NCBI GenBank assembly: GCA_014376655.1 | Contig: JACMRC010000309.1 | Coordinates: forward strand, 1 to 6,799 | Length of the DNA: 6,799 nt | Source: Mucilaginibacter sp. | GTDB lineage: Bacteria > Bacteroidota > Bacteroidia > Sphingobacteriales > Sphingobacteriaceae | Reading direction: 5' to 3' | Shown here: piece by piece, positions 1 to 5,582 of the stretch | How the letters are laid out: the number at the start of each line of letters is the position of its first letter | Position numbering within the stretch: the stretch's first letter is position 1 | Program-made: the position numbers and the translations under genes | Notes under the pieces: generated by a model | Database searches by the model: none | What the model was told of the DNA's origin: nothing | What the model saw: the letters and a program-made list of their open reading frames with translations, nothing else

Positions 1-632
1 GTATAACCTACCAGCGCAACCCTAACCATAGCCGTACGGTTTTTGCGCTGCGTTGCGTTTTGTTTATCTATTAACTTTAACCTGTCTTTAAGCAGATCTA
101 TCTTCTCCAGGATCAACCTACGGTCAGTTTCAATCTGGCTCTCACCTGGTCCACGCATACCAATACCACCCTTTTGGCGCTCTAAGTGGGTCCATAAACG
201 GGTAAGGCGAGGTAGCAAATATTGTAACTGTGCCAATTCAACCTGTGTTTTTGCCTGGGCTGTTTGTGCGCGATTAGCAAAAATATCCAATATCAGGTTA
301 TTGCGGTCCAGTACCTTAACCTGTAGCTCCCTTTCAATATTACGTAGTTGCGATGGCGTAAGCTCGTCATCAAAAACAACAATATCTATTTCTTCTTCCG
401 TTACAAATGCTTTAATATCCTCTAACCTGCCCGATCCAACAAAGGTCGAACGATCTGGCTTCTGTAGCTTTTGAGTGAAAATTTTAACAGTTTCTGCACC
501 GGCAGTATCTACCAAAAACTGTAATTCTTCTAAATATTCTCTCGACCGTTCATCAGTTTCGTTGGCGGTAATTACACCAACCAACACGGCCCGTTCCTGC
601 TTCACAGCAGTCTCATAAAATTTTTGTTTCAT
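1..632 (-). CDS. hflX: GTPase HflX, N-terminal part (cut by window edge)
   Basis: HflX is a translational GTPase-family protein that binds the 50S subunit and, in studied bacteria, splits stalled or stressed ribosomes. The visible 210 codons cover the N-terminal HflX domain (about residues 15-125), with VGSGRLEDI at 65-73 and a FDDELTPSQ stretch at 88-96. A helical linker follows, then the family signature GPGESQIETDRR at 161-172. The frame leaves the window at VALVGY (205-210), where the G1/P-loop of the GTPase domain begins, so roughly half of a usual protein of about 400 residues is missing. The start is the ATG at 630-632, which gives the expected short leader before the domain. One mild oddity is Arg where many homologues have Lys in the VGSGK motif. 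The gene lies downstream of pdhC in the same direction, but a strong terminator (704-734) separates them, so it is probably a separate unit. I saw no good consensus promoter in the short upstream gap. Confidence 0.95.
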   Translation of the reverse strand, partial: MKQKFYETAVKQERAVLVGVITANETDERSREYLEELQFLVDTAGAETVKIFTQKLQKPDRSTFVGSGRLEDIKAFVTEEEIDIVVFDDELTPSQLRNIERELQVKVLDRNNLILDIFANRAQTAQAKTQVELAQLQYLLPRLTRLWTHLERQKGGIGMRGPGESQIETDRRLILEKIDLLKDRLKLIDKQNATQRKNRTAMVRVALVGY

Positions 633-703
633 TAATGTTGATTTATCAATCAAAGTGCCAAGTTACAAAAACTGGTCAGTTTGTCATTTGGTACTATTAA
701 TAC

Positions 704-734
704 AAAAAGAGCGATAGGGTAACCTATCGCTCTT
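704..734 (-). terminator. Intrinsic terminator after pdhC
   Basis: A perfect 12-bp stem (AAGAGCGATAGG pairing with CCTATCGCTCTT, 707-718 and 723-734) closes a 4-nt loop. Read on the minus strand it runs into a T tract (TTTTT, 708-704). The plus strand has no such tract after the hairpin, so it works in the pdhC direction. It lies 33 bp past the pdhC stop and before the hflX start. Confidence 0.93.
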
Positions 735-766
735 AATTCTTGAATCTTAACGCTTGATTCTAAAGC

Positions 767-2452
767 TTATATCAACAGCCTTACCGGCTCTTCTAATAAT
801 GATTTAAGTGTTTGCAGAAATGCTGCGCCACTTGCGCCATCAACCACACGGTGATCGCAGCTTAGGGTTACCTTCATGATGTTACCCGGAACAACCGCGC
901 CATTTTTAACAACCGGTACAGCTTGTATGCCGCTAACAGCAAGGATACAAGAGTCAGGCGAGTTAATAATAGCGGTAAACTCGTCAACACCAAACATACC
1001 TAAGTTTGATATGGTGAACGTTGAGCCTTCCCAATCTGCAGGTTGTAGTTTTTTAGCTTTTGCACGTTGTGCAAAGTCTTTAACCTCTACAGAGATATGG
1101 CTTAATGATTTACCATCGGCAAAGCGGATAACCGGTACCAGCAAGCCTTCATCAACAGCAACGGCAACACCAATGTGGATATGCTCGTTAGTGCGGATCT
1201 TATCGCCTAACCATGATGAGTTAATAGTTGGGTGCTGGCGTAACGCGATAGCGCAAGCTTTCAGCACGAAATCATTAAATGAGATCTTAACCGGAGCAAC
1301 CTCGTTTATCTTGTTACGAGCAATAATAGCCTGGTCCATATCTATCGACATGGTAACATAGAAATGCGGCGCGGTAAACAAACTTTCAGATAAACGCTTG
1401 GCAATAACCTTACGCATTTGGCTAACCGGTTTCTCGGTGAATTTCTCCACGCCGGTTACGGTTGGTAATACAATAGGTGATTTTGCAGGAGCCGATGGAG
1501 CAGCAGTTGCAGGAGCCGAACTTGCTGCTACTGGTTGACTGCCAGTGCTACTTGGCGTAGCGGCACCCGGTTTAAAGTCTTCTATATCTTTTTTAACAAT
1601 ACGGCCACCTTCGGCAGTGCCTTTAACGGCGTTAATGTCGATGCCTTTGTCTTTAGCTATTTTGCGTGCTAACGGCGATGCTTTTACGCGGCTGTCGCTA
1701 TGTACAGTTTCGGTTTCAGCCTCGGCAGCTTTTTCTTCAGTTGCAGGGGCAGCAGCACTTGGCGCAGTTTCAGCAGCCGGAGCAGCTTCTGCAGGTGCAT
1801 CCTGCAACAAAGGTGTAATATCTGTTCCTTCTTTACCAACAATAGCTATAATGCCATTAACAGGTGCAGCTTCGCCCTCTTTTGGGCCTATGTATAAAAG
1901 TGTGCCGGCTTCGTAACCAACAACTTCCATGGTAGCTTTATCAGTTTCAACGTCGGCCAGCGAGTCGTCTGATTTTACTTTATCACCAACTTTAAAGTTC
2001 CATTTATTAATGATGCCTTCGGTCATGGTGTCGCTCAAGGCAGGCATACGGATAACCGTTGCCGGGATGCTTGACAGATCAACCTTTGGCGCAGCAGGTT
2101 TTTCAGTTGCAGCGGCAGGAGCAGTTGCAGGGGCTTTGTCGGCAACCGGAGCAGGTGCTTTTTCAGCTGGCGCCGGTGCGGCACTGCCTTCTAAAGCTGT
2201 TTTATAATCTTCGCCTTCTTTACCTAAAACGGCAATTACTTCGTCAACCGGGACAGATTTACCCTCCTCAACACCGATGAATAATAATACACCATCCTGG
2301 TATGATTCAAAATCCATGGTGGCTTTATCGGTTTCTATCTCGGCCAATACATCGCCTGATTTTACCTTATCCCCAACTTTTTTATGCCATTTAGCTACCA
2401 CGCCATCAGTCATGGTATCGCTCATTTTTGGCATTTTAACTACTTCGGCCAT
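767..2452 (-). CDS. pdhC: Pyruvate dehydrogenase E2, dihydrolipoamide acetyltransferase
   Basis: E2 core of the cytoplasmic pyruvate dehydrogenase complex. It accepts the acetyl group from E1 on swinging lipoyl arms and passes it to CoA. The 561 residues hold, in order: lipoyl domain 1 (about 4-80, lipoyl lysine K43 in ETDKATM), an Ala/Pro-rich linker (81-130), lipoyl domain 2 (133-209, K172 in ETDKATM), a second Ala/Pro/Glu linker (211-250), a peripheral-subunit-binding domain (about 254-293, SRVKASPLARKIA onward), a third linker, and the catalytic acyltransferase domain (about 335-561). The active-site motif DHRVVDG is at 533-539, giving H534 and D538. The protein ends in a typical ...EEPVRLLI tail, so it is full length. 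The ATG at 2452 places the first lipoyl domain right at the N-terminus, as expected. It follows pdhA by 151 bp in the same direction and is probably cotranscribed with it. The two lipoyl domains and the DHRVVDG motif favour a pyruvate over a branched-chain or 2-oxoglutarate enzyme. aceF is an equivalent name. Confidence 0.97.
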   Translation of the reverse strand: MAEVVKMPKMSDTMTDGVVAKWHKKVGDKVKSGDVLAEIETDKATMDFESYQDGVLLFIGVEEGKSVPVDEVIAVLGKEGEDYKTALEGSAAPAPAEKAPAPVADKAPATAPAAATEKPAAPKVDLSSIPATVIRMPALSDTMTEGIINKWNFKVGDKVKSDDSLADVETDKATMEVVGYEAGTLLYIGPKEGEAAPVNGIIAIVGKEGTDITPLLQDAPAEAAPAAETAPSAAAPATEEKAAEAETETVHSDSRVKASPLARKIAKDKGIDINAVKGTAEGGRIVKKDIEDFKPGAATPSSTGSQPVAASSAPATAAPSAPAKSPIVLPTVTGVEKFTEKPVSQMRKVIAKRLSESLFTAPHFYVTMSIDMDQAIIARNKINEVAPVKISFNDFVLKACAIALRQHPTINSSWLGDKIRTNEHIHIGVAVAVDEGLLVPVIRFADGKSLSHISVEVKDFAQRAKAKKLQPADWEGSTFTISNLGMFGVDEFTAIINSPDSCILAVSGIQAVPVVKNGAVVPGNIMKVTLSCDHRVVDGASGAAFLQTLKSLLEEPVRLLI

Positions 2453-2460
2453 TATATCTT

Positions 2461-2580
2461 TGAATTATGGAATTATTGAATTAATGAGTTATTGATTAGC
2501 GAAAATAGTATTGAATAATGATATTTTGGTTGTTTTTTTTGATAAACCTCAGTGATTTAATTCAATAAATCCATAATTCA
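2461..2580. repeat. 120-bp inverted repeat between pdhA and pdhC
   Basis: The 24-nt arms at 2461-2484 and 2557-2580 are reverse complements with a single mismatch (position 12 of the arm, A-A on plus, T-T on minus). The spacer is 72 nt. The arms are AT-rich and built of repeated words such as GAATTATTGA and TTGAATTAA; similar words continue past both arms. The element fills most of the 151-bp gap. On the minus strand it begins 23 nt after the pdhA stop and ends 8 nt before the pdhC ATG. In a pdhA-pdhC transcript it could form a long stem close to the pdhC start. No T tract follows the stem, so it is not a classical terminator. I see no coding content and no clear target-site duplication. Confidence 0.8.
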
Positions 2581-2603
2581 TTAACTCAATAATTGGCTAA
2601 TTG

Positions 2604-3599
2604 TTAGTCCATTATATATGGGTAATCTTTCTGTACGTAAACATCAGTATATAATTCTGACGCTTCCGGCCATGGCGACTCCTCGGCAAATTGTACAGCC
2701 GCGTCAACCTCGGCTTTTATTTTAGCCTCAATTTCTTCAAACCATTTCTCATCAGCATAGCTGTTTTTTTCGATAGCCACTTTTACGGTTTCAATAGGGT
2801 CTTTAGCTTTGTAGCTTTCCAACTCTTCTTTAGTACGGTATTTCTGCGGATCGGACATCGAGTGGCCTTTATAGCGATATGTACGCATTTCAAGGAAGGT
2901 TGGTCCTTCGCCGTTACGCGCACGTTGTACAGCTTCGTCCATGGCGTTATGTACCGCAACCGGGTCCATACCATCAACAGCTGATGAAGGGATGCCGTAA
3001 GGTAAACCCAATTTATAAATATCAGTTTGGATGGTAGTACGCGCTACTGATGTACCCATTGCATAACCATTGTTTTCACAAATGAATATTACAGGTAACT
3101 TCCATAACGCGGCCATGTTAAAGGTTTCGTTTAATGCACCTTGGCGCACAGCACCATCGCCCATATAGGCAACGTTTACAAAGTCGGTACCTTTAAACTT
3201 CTCGGCAAAAGCAACACCGGCACCCAACGGGATTTGCCCGCCTACTATACCGTGGCCACCATAAAAGTGGTTCTCTTTACTAAACATGTGCATAGAGCCG
3301 CCTTTGCCTTTTGAGCATCCGGTAGCCTTGCCATAAAGCTCGGCCATGATAGAATTTGAAGTTACGCCCTGGGCAATAGCATGTGCGTGATCGCGATATG
3401 CGGTGATCATGCTATCTCCCTTTTTTAACACAGACATAGCGCCGGCTAAAACAGCTTCCTGACCAATGTATAAGTGGCAAAAGCCCCTTATTTTTTGCTG
3501 ACCATATAATTGCCCTGCTTTCTCCTCGAACTTGCGCATCAGGAGCATAGACTCGTACCACTTTAAATAAGTGTCTTTATTTATTTCGATTGAACTCAT
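2604..3599 (-). CDS. pdhA: Pyruvate dehydrogenase E1 component, alpha subunit
   Basis: Alpha subunit of the thiamine-diphosphate-dependent E1 heterotetramer that decarboxylates pyruvate and reductively acetylates the lipoyl arms of E2. The 331-residue protein covers the whole family fold. Visible are the N-terminal MRKFEEKAGQLY helix (21-32), a GFCHLYIGQEA segment (39-49), the YRDHAHA loop (68-74), GKGGSMHMF (98-106), and the ThDP/Mg motif running from GDG (147-149) to ENN (175-177). The conserved loop YRYKGHSMSDP (241-251) carries H246. Its length matches the short bacterial and mitochondrial-type alpha subunits rather than the fused AceE of enterobacteria. The matching beta subunit is needed for activity but is not next to it here. 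The ATG at 3599 lies 30 bp from a TAGATTTG promoter element. Neighbouring pdhC, rather than an acetoin or branched-chain set, supports the pyruvate assignment. Confidence 0.97.
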   Translation of the reverse strand: MSSIEINKDTYLKWYESMLLMRKFEEKAGQLYGQQKIRGFCHLYIGQEAVLAGAMSVLKKGDSMITAYRDHAHAIAQGVTSNSIMAELYGKATGCSKGKGGSMHMFSKENHFYGGHGIVGGQIPLGAGVAFAEKFKGTDFVNVAYMGDGAVRQGALNETFNMAALWKLPVIFICENNGYAMGTSVARTTIQTDIYKLGLPYGIPSSAVDGMDPVAVHNAMDEAVQRARNGEGPTFLEMRTYRYKGHSMSDPQKYRTKEELESYKAKDPIETVKVAIEKNSYADEKWFEEIEAKIKAEVDAAVQFAEESPWPEASELYTDVYVQKDYPYIMD

Positions 3600-3629
3600 T
3601 TGTCAAACAACCAATTTAAGTATAATGCG

Positions 3630-3637
3630 CAAATCTA
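3630..3637 (-). promoter_or_regulatory. Probable -7 element of the pdhA promoter
   Basis: The minus strand reads TAGATTTG, an exact match to the Bacteroidota -7 consensus TAnnTTTG, 30 bp upstream of the pdhA ATG. A TTG at the usual distance (17-23 nt) is absent; only TTT/TTC lies there, and the nearest TTG is just 11 nt away. The -33 half is therefore weak. Confidence 0.5.
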
Positions 3638-3670
3638 ATTATATCTTCCAAATTATCGAAACGTTTTGTT

Positions 3671-3806
3671 AGAGATTAGAGGTTAGTTATGAGAGATTTG
3701 TTTGTGGGGCAAATAAACAACCTAAACGGACCCTTGCACCGACGTTAACTAACAAAAATAATACACTGATGATCAACTAATCACCAACCTCTAACCTCCA
3801 ATCACT
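3671..3806. repeat. Degenerate inverted repeat of GAGGTTAG-type words
   Basis: The arm AGAGATTAGAGGTTAG (3671-3686) and the arm CTAACCTCCAATCACT (3791-3806) are reverse complements at 14 of 16 positions, 104 nt apart. Each arm is itself a run of related 8-9 nt words (for example GAGGTTAG, GATTAGAGG, and CTAATCACC/CCTCTAACC at 3777-3796), so several alignments are possible. It lies upstream of both flanking promoters, so it is probably not part of either mRNA. Its layout resembles the pdhA-pdhC inverted repeat, but the words differ. Confidence 0.6.
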
Positions 3807-3855
3807 ATCCCCAATTGTGGAAAACTAAATAATGTCAATAAAATCCGGCTTTTAT

Positions 3856-3885
3856 TTGTGATTTCGGAAAAAATGGATAGTTTTG
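3856..3885 (+). promoter_or_regulatory. Bacteroidota-type promoter of the NlpC/P60 gene
   Basis: TTG at 3856-3858 and TAGTTTTG at 3878-3885 are separated by 19 nt, matching the Bacteroidota primary-sigma consensus TTG-N17-23-TAnnTTTG. Transcription would start near 3890, giving a leader of about 65 nt that includes AAGGA just before the ATG at 3957. Confidence 0.8.
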
Positions 3886-3956
3886 TATTCAACCTTATTC
3901 AAAGTGTGCAACATTGTGGACAGTTTGTCCGTTAAACAAGAAGAAACAAGGAATAA

Positions 3957-4538
3957 ATGAAGAAAACAGTACTGGCCATTGCCCTATTTTTCAGCGTTTT
4001 AGCCGTTCAGGCCCAAACAAAAAGTGTTCCAAACCAGGCTACTGATAAGCCGGCAGACGAACAAGAGAGCTTAGCAAAGGATTATCTTTCTCAAATTATG
4101 CATGTTGCGGTATCTGCAACATCAAACCTGAAACTTTTTAATTTTGTATATGATTGGATAGGCACCCCTTACCGTTTTGGCGGTAGCTCAAAAAAAGGTG
4201 TTGATTGCTCTGCATTTACAAAACAGTTATATAACCAGGTGTTTAATTTAGATATCAAACGTAACTCGCGCGATATTTTTAGCATGGTTAGCCCGGTTGG
4301 TAAGGATGATTTAAAAGAAGGCGATTTGGTTTTCTTTAAAATACATAGCCGCAGTATATCGCACATTGGTATTTACCTGGGTAATAACAGGTTTGCACAT
4401 GCCTCAATGAAAGGTGTAGCCATAAGCAGCCTTGATGACGCTTATTACAGCCGTTACTTTTACAAAGGTGGCCGCGTGCTGGCGCAATTTAAAGAAGAGT
4501 TAAGTGCATCGCCTGACGATAGCAAAGACAGTAACTAA
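3957..4538 (+). CDS. Secreted NlpC/P60 peptidoglycan endopeptidase
   Basis: Predicted periplasmic cysteine peptidase of the NlpC/P60 family, which cuts peptide stems of peptidoglycan; the closest familiar type is MepS/Spr. Of 193 residues, 1-19 form a signal peptide (KK, then a hydrophobic core, then VQA before Q20). A short polar linker follows, and the catalytic domain covers about 60-178. It shows WIGTPYRFGG (67-76), the nucleophile C84 in GVDCSAF, H136 in SHIGIYLG, and a third polar residue, H148, in FAHAS. There is no lipobox cysteine, so it should be soluble or loosely bound rather than a lipoprotein like MepS. There are no SH3 or LysM binding domains, so it is a minimal single-domain enzyme. 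The C-terminal tail (181-193) is acidic and polar. The ATG at 3957 follows AAGGA and gives a proper signal peptide. The gene has its own promoter and terminator. Exact bond specificity cannot be read from the sequence. Confidence 0.93.
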   Translation: MKKTVLAIALFFSVLAVQAQTKSVPNQATDKPADEQESLAKDYLSQIMHVAVSATSNLKLFNFVYDWIGTPYRFGGSSKKGVDCSAFTKQLYNQVFNLDIKRNSRDIFSMVSPVGKDDLKEGDLVFFKIHSRSISHIGIYLGNNRFAHASMKGVAISSLDDAYYSRYFYKGGRVLAQFKEELSASPDDSKDSN

Positions 4539-4557
4539 ATAAAGATATTTTATAGAG

Positions 4558-4589
4558 AAAGCCTTTTAAGAAATTAAAAGGCTTTTTTT
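4558..4589 (+). terminator. Intrinsic terminator of NlpC/P60 gene, probably bidirectional
   Basis: AAAGCCTTTTA (4558-4568) pairs with TAAAAGGCTTT (4575-4585) around a 6-nt loop, followed by seven Ts (4583-4589) on the plus strand. The minus-strand exit reads TTTCTCTAT, a weaker tail. It may still stop the convergent small gene whose stop codon is at 4601. Confidence 0.9.
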
Positions 4590-4600
4590 ATGCCTGATAG

Positions 4601-4786
4601 TTAATATTCGTCAGGGTGCTTTTTGTATAACTGGCCTATACCTATAAAAACAATAATTATAGAAACTATTAGAATGCCAGCTGCGGGTTGCTTATCCATC
4701 CCATTAGTAAATTGAGATATACCGGCATAAATTAAGCCTGTAGCACCTATCAGTGTAAGTATTATTCCTATAACTTTATTTTTCAT
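4601..4786 (-). CDS. Small two-TM membrane protein, paralogue 1 of 3
   Basis: A 61-residue protein of unknown function, probably in the inner membrane. Segment 1 (about 5-25) carries the glycine motif GIILTLIGATGL (7-18). A short polar loop follows (about 26-34, TNGMDKQPA), then segment 2 (about 35-53) and a charged end (KKHPDEY). The pattern G-x-x-L-T-x-x-G-x-x-G-L in segment 1 and FxGI in segment 2 recur in the next two genes, so the three are paralogues. No catalytic or metal-binding residues are visible. The gene has a convincing promoter of its own (4836-4865) and ends against the NlpC terminator. The ATG at 4786 is the only sensible start. Small membrane proteins of this general type seem familiar from Sphingobacteriaceae, but I cannot name a family with confidence. 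Confidence 0.8.
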   Translation of the reverse strand: MKNKVIGIILTLIGATGLIYAGISQFTNGMDKQPAAGILIVSIIIVFIGIGQLYKKHPDEY

Positions 4787-4835
4787 TTAAGGGTAAAAAT
4801 TTCCTTTATCAATAAAAGCTGGTTCAAATTTTCGC

Positions 4836-4865
4836 CAAAGATAATATTAATACTAATGGTGGCAA
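4836..4865 (-). promoter_or_regulatory. Bacteroidota-type promoter of small membrane gene 1
   Basis: On the minus strand TTG (4865-4863) and TATCTTTG (4843-4836) are separated by 19 nt, an exact fit to TTG-N17-23-TAnnTTTG and the same spacing as the NlpC promoter. The predicted leader is about 40-45 nt. It shows that this gene can be transcribed independently of the two small genes upstream. Confidence 0.78.
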
Positions 4866-4919
4866 ATAATGCAAATGAGCTATTTATTTATGGCAACAGG
4901 AAACGATAAATTAACACAT

Positions 4920-4956
4920 AAAAGCGCCTGTCCATTATTAATGAACAGACGCTTTT
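4920..4956 (-). terminator. Hairpin terminator after small membrane gene 2
   Basis: A stem of 7, 4 and 4 Watson-Crick pairs (AAAAGCG/CGCTTTT, CTGT/ACAG, CATT/AATG) closes a 3-nt loop. On the plus strand two C-A mismatches interrupt it. On the minus strand these become G-U pairs, giving an unbroken 17-bp stem ending in CGCTTTT. It lies 15 bp past the stop of the 4972-5163 gene. The T tract is short (four). Confidence 0.8.
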
Positions 4957-4971
4957 ATAAAAACTATATAA

Positions 4972-5163
4972 TTATTGAGATTTGTGTGAAAGCTGGTCGC
5001 GAAGCAAACTAATGCCGGCAAAAAATATTATACAACCTAATAAGGTTATGCCTGCAAACGCACTCCTTGTTATGTAACTGGTTAATTCGCCTGCTACTGC
5101 AAGCGTTAACCCGGTAACACCTACTAAAGTTAATACAGTGCCGAGTGTTGATTTTGATTCCAT
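4972..5163 (-). CDS. Small two-TM membrane protein, paralogue 2 of 3
   Basis: A 63-residue predicted inner-membrane protein of unknown function. Segment 1 (about 7-26) contains GTVLTLVGVTGL (8-19), matching paralogues 1 and 3 position for position at the G, L, T, G, G and L residues. The loop (about 27-34, LTSYITRS) is followed by segment 2 (about 35-54, AGITLLGCIIFFAGISLL) and a polar tail (RDQLSHKSQ). It is the most diverged of the three: the GLIY seen in the others is GLTL here, and the tail lacks the acidic DE ending. Its leader contains a 15-bp hairpin 6 nt from the ATG (5170-5208), and a terminator follows it (4920-4956). I found no good TTG/TAnnTTTG promoter pair upstream, so it may depend on read-through from the 5322-5507 gene or on an alternative sigma factor. 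Confidence 0.8.
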   Translation of the reverse strand: MESKSTLGTVLTLVGVTGLTLAVAGELTSYITRSAFAGITLLGCIIFFAGISLLRDQLSHKSQ

Positions 5164-5169
5164 CGTAAA

Positions 5170-5208
5170 TTTAATTTAATTGGTCTGTAACATACCAATC
5201 AAATTAAA
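5170..5208 (-). promoter_or_regulatory. 15-bp hairpin in the leader of small membrane gene 2
   Basis: TTTAATTTAATTGGT (5170-5184) pairs with ACCAATCAAATTAAA (5194-5208) around a 9-nt loop. The one mismatch is A-C on the plus strand and becomes a G-U pair on the minus strand, the sense strand of the gene. The stem ends 6 nt before the ATG at 5163, where the ribosome would bind. Alternatively it is a dyad bound by a protein. There is no T tract suited to a terminator. Confidence 0.6.
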
Positions 5209-5259
5209 AGCCAACCCCTAATAAAACTTTAATTAGGTTCAAAGCAATTTAAAGCGAGA

Positions 5260-5306
5260 ATGTTGCGGATTTTCATGGGATAAAAATCCCCAAAAATCCA
5301 CAACAT
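5260..5306 (-). terminator. Long hairpin between small membrane genes 3 and 2
   Basis: ATGTTG-C-GGATTTT (5260-5273) pairs with AAAATCC-A-CAACAT (5293-5306). Inside it a second stem, GGGAT/ATCCC (5277-5281 and 5286-5290), closes on AAAA. The C-A mismatch becomes G-U on the minus strand. It sits 15 bp past the stop of the 5322-5507 gene, where a terminator would be, but no T run follows. It may instead protect a 3' end or act as an attenuator. A competing 5-bp stem CCACA-ACA-TGTGG (5298-5310) would disrupt its outer part. Confidence 0.55.
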
Positions 5307-5321
5307 GTGGCAATATTTGTG

Positions 5322-5507
5322 CTATGCCTCGTCCTTTGTAACCCTTACCAAACTTATACCTGTTAAAAAAAATATAACTGAAAGTACGCCGATAACAGTA
5401 AGCTCGGTAAAGTCGTTGCTGTGTTGTATAATTGCTACGCCGGTGTAAATTAATCCAATAATGCCCAAAATGGTTAGTATTGTTCCAAAAGTTCTTTTTA
5501 CGTTCAT
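5322..5507 (-). CDS. Small two-TM membrane protein, paralogue 3 of 3
   Basis: A 61-residue predicted inner-membrane protein of unknown function. Segment 1 (about 6-27) has GTILTILGIIGLIY (8-21), segment 2 (about 36-55) has IGVLSVIFFLTGISLV, and the end is RVTKDEA. It shares the G-x-x-L-T-x-x-G-x-x-G-L core with its two downstream neighbours and the FFxxGISL core with paralogue 2. The N-terminus is basic (NVKR), so by the positive-inside rule both ends could face the cytoplasm. It is first in the minus-strand row and diverges from the SPFH gene across 75 bp. Only a weak promoter is seen: TAGATTTA at 5575-5568, one base off consensus, with a TTG 16 nt away inside the SPFH reading frame. An AT-rich 7-bp stem (5523-5529 with 5544-5550) lies in its leader. 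Confidence 0.8.
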   Translation of the reverse strand: MNVKRTFGTILTILGIIGLIYTGVAIIQHSNDFTELTVIGVLSVIFFLTGISLVRVTKDEA

Positions 5508-5582
5508 GATGTTGTTGATTTTTTATTTAATAATTCTGTTGAATAAATAACCCTATATTTATTTCACTAAATCTATAAAACC

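Larger units (their letters stand above)
3600..3956. other. Intergenic region between divergent pdhA and NlpC/P60 genes
   Basis: This 357-bp non-coding stretch holds, from left to right, the pdhA -7 element (3630-3637), a degenerate inverted repeat of GATTAGAGGTTAG-like words (3671-3806), and the NlpC/P60 promoter (3856-3885). A short 5-bp hairpin, GGACA-GTT-TGTCC (3918-3930), lies in the NlpC leader. The segment 3700-3780 shows no gene or structure I can name. Confidence 0.7.

Noticed and set aside
43..474. Plus-strand open frame of 143 codons
   Set aside because: Lies antisense to hflX, whose minus-strand translation shows the family signature; the plus frame gives a low-complexity Ser/Arg-rich product.
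1826..2443. Internal DNA repeat within pdhC (2213-2443 and 1826-2056)
   Set aside because: It reflects the two lipoyl domains of E2, a usual domain duplication, and is diverged at the DNA level; not a separate repeat element.
2455..2462. Plus-strand TATCTTTG resembling a -7 promoter element
   Set aside because: It would drive transcription away from any plus-strand gene into the pdhA antisense; no TTG at the proper distance was seen.
876..2495. Several plus-strand open frames across pdhC
   Set aside because: All are antisense to a gene with complete lipoyl and catalytic motifs; their Ala/Ser-rich products mirror the Ala/Pro linkers and lipoyl-domain codons.
2461..2580. Miniature transposon with target-site duplication
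   Set aside because: The flanks (..ATATCTT and TTAACTC..) share no convincing direct repeat beyond TT, so transposition is not shown; kept only as an inverted repeat.
2604..3599. Branched-chain or acetoin dehydrogenase E1 alpha
   Set aside because: The neighbouring E2 has two lipoyl domains and the DHRVVDG motif, and no branched-chain or acetoin genes are nearby; pyruvate is the better reading.
3957..4538. Lipoprotein MepS/Spr homologue
   Set aside because: The signal peptide ends in VQAQ and has no lipobox cysteine, so lipoprotein status and the gene name were not assigned.
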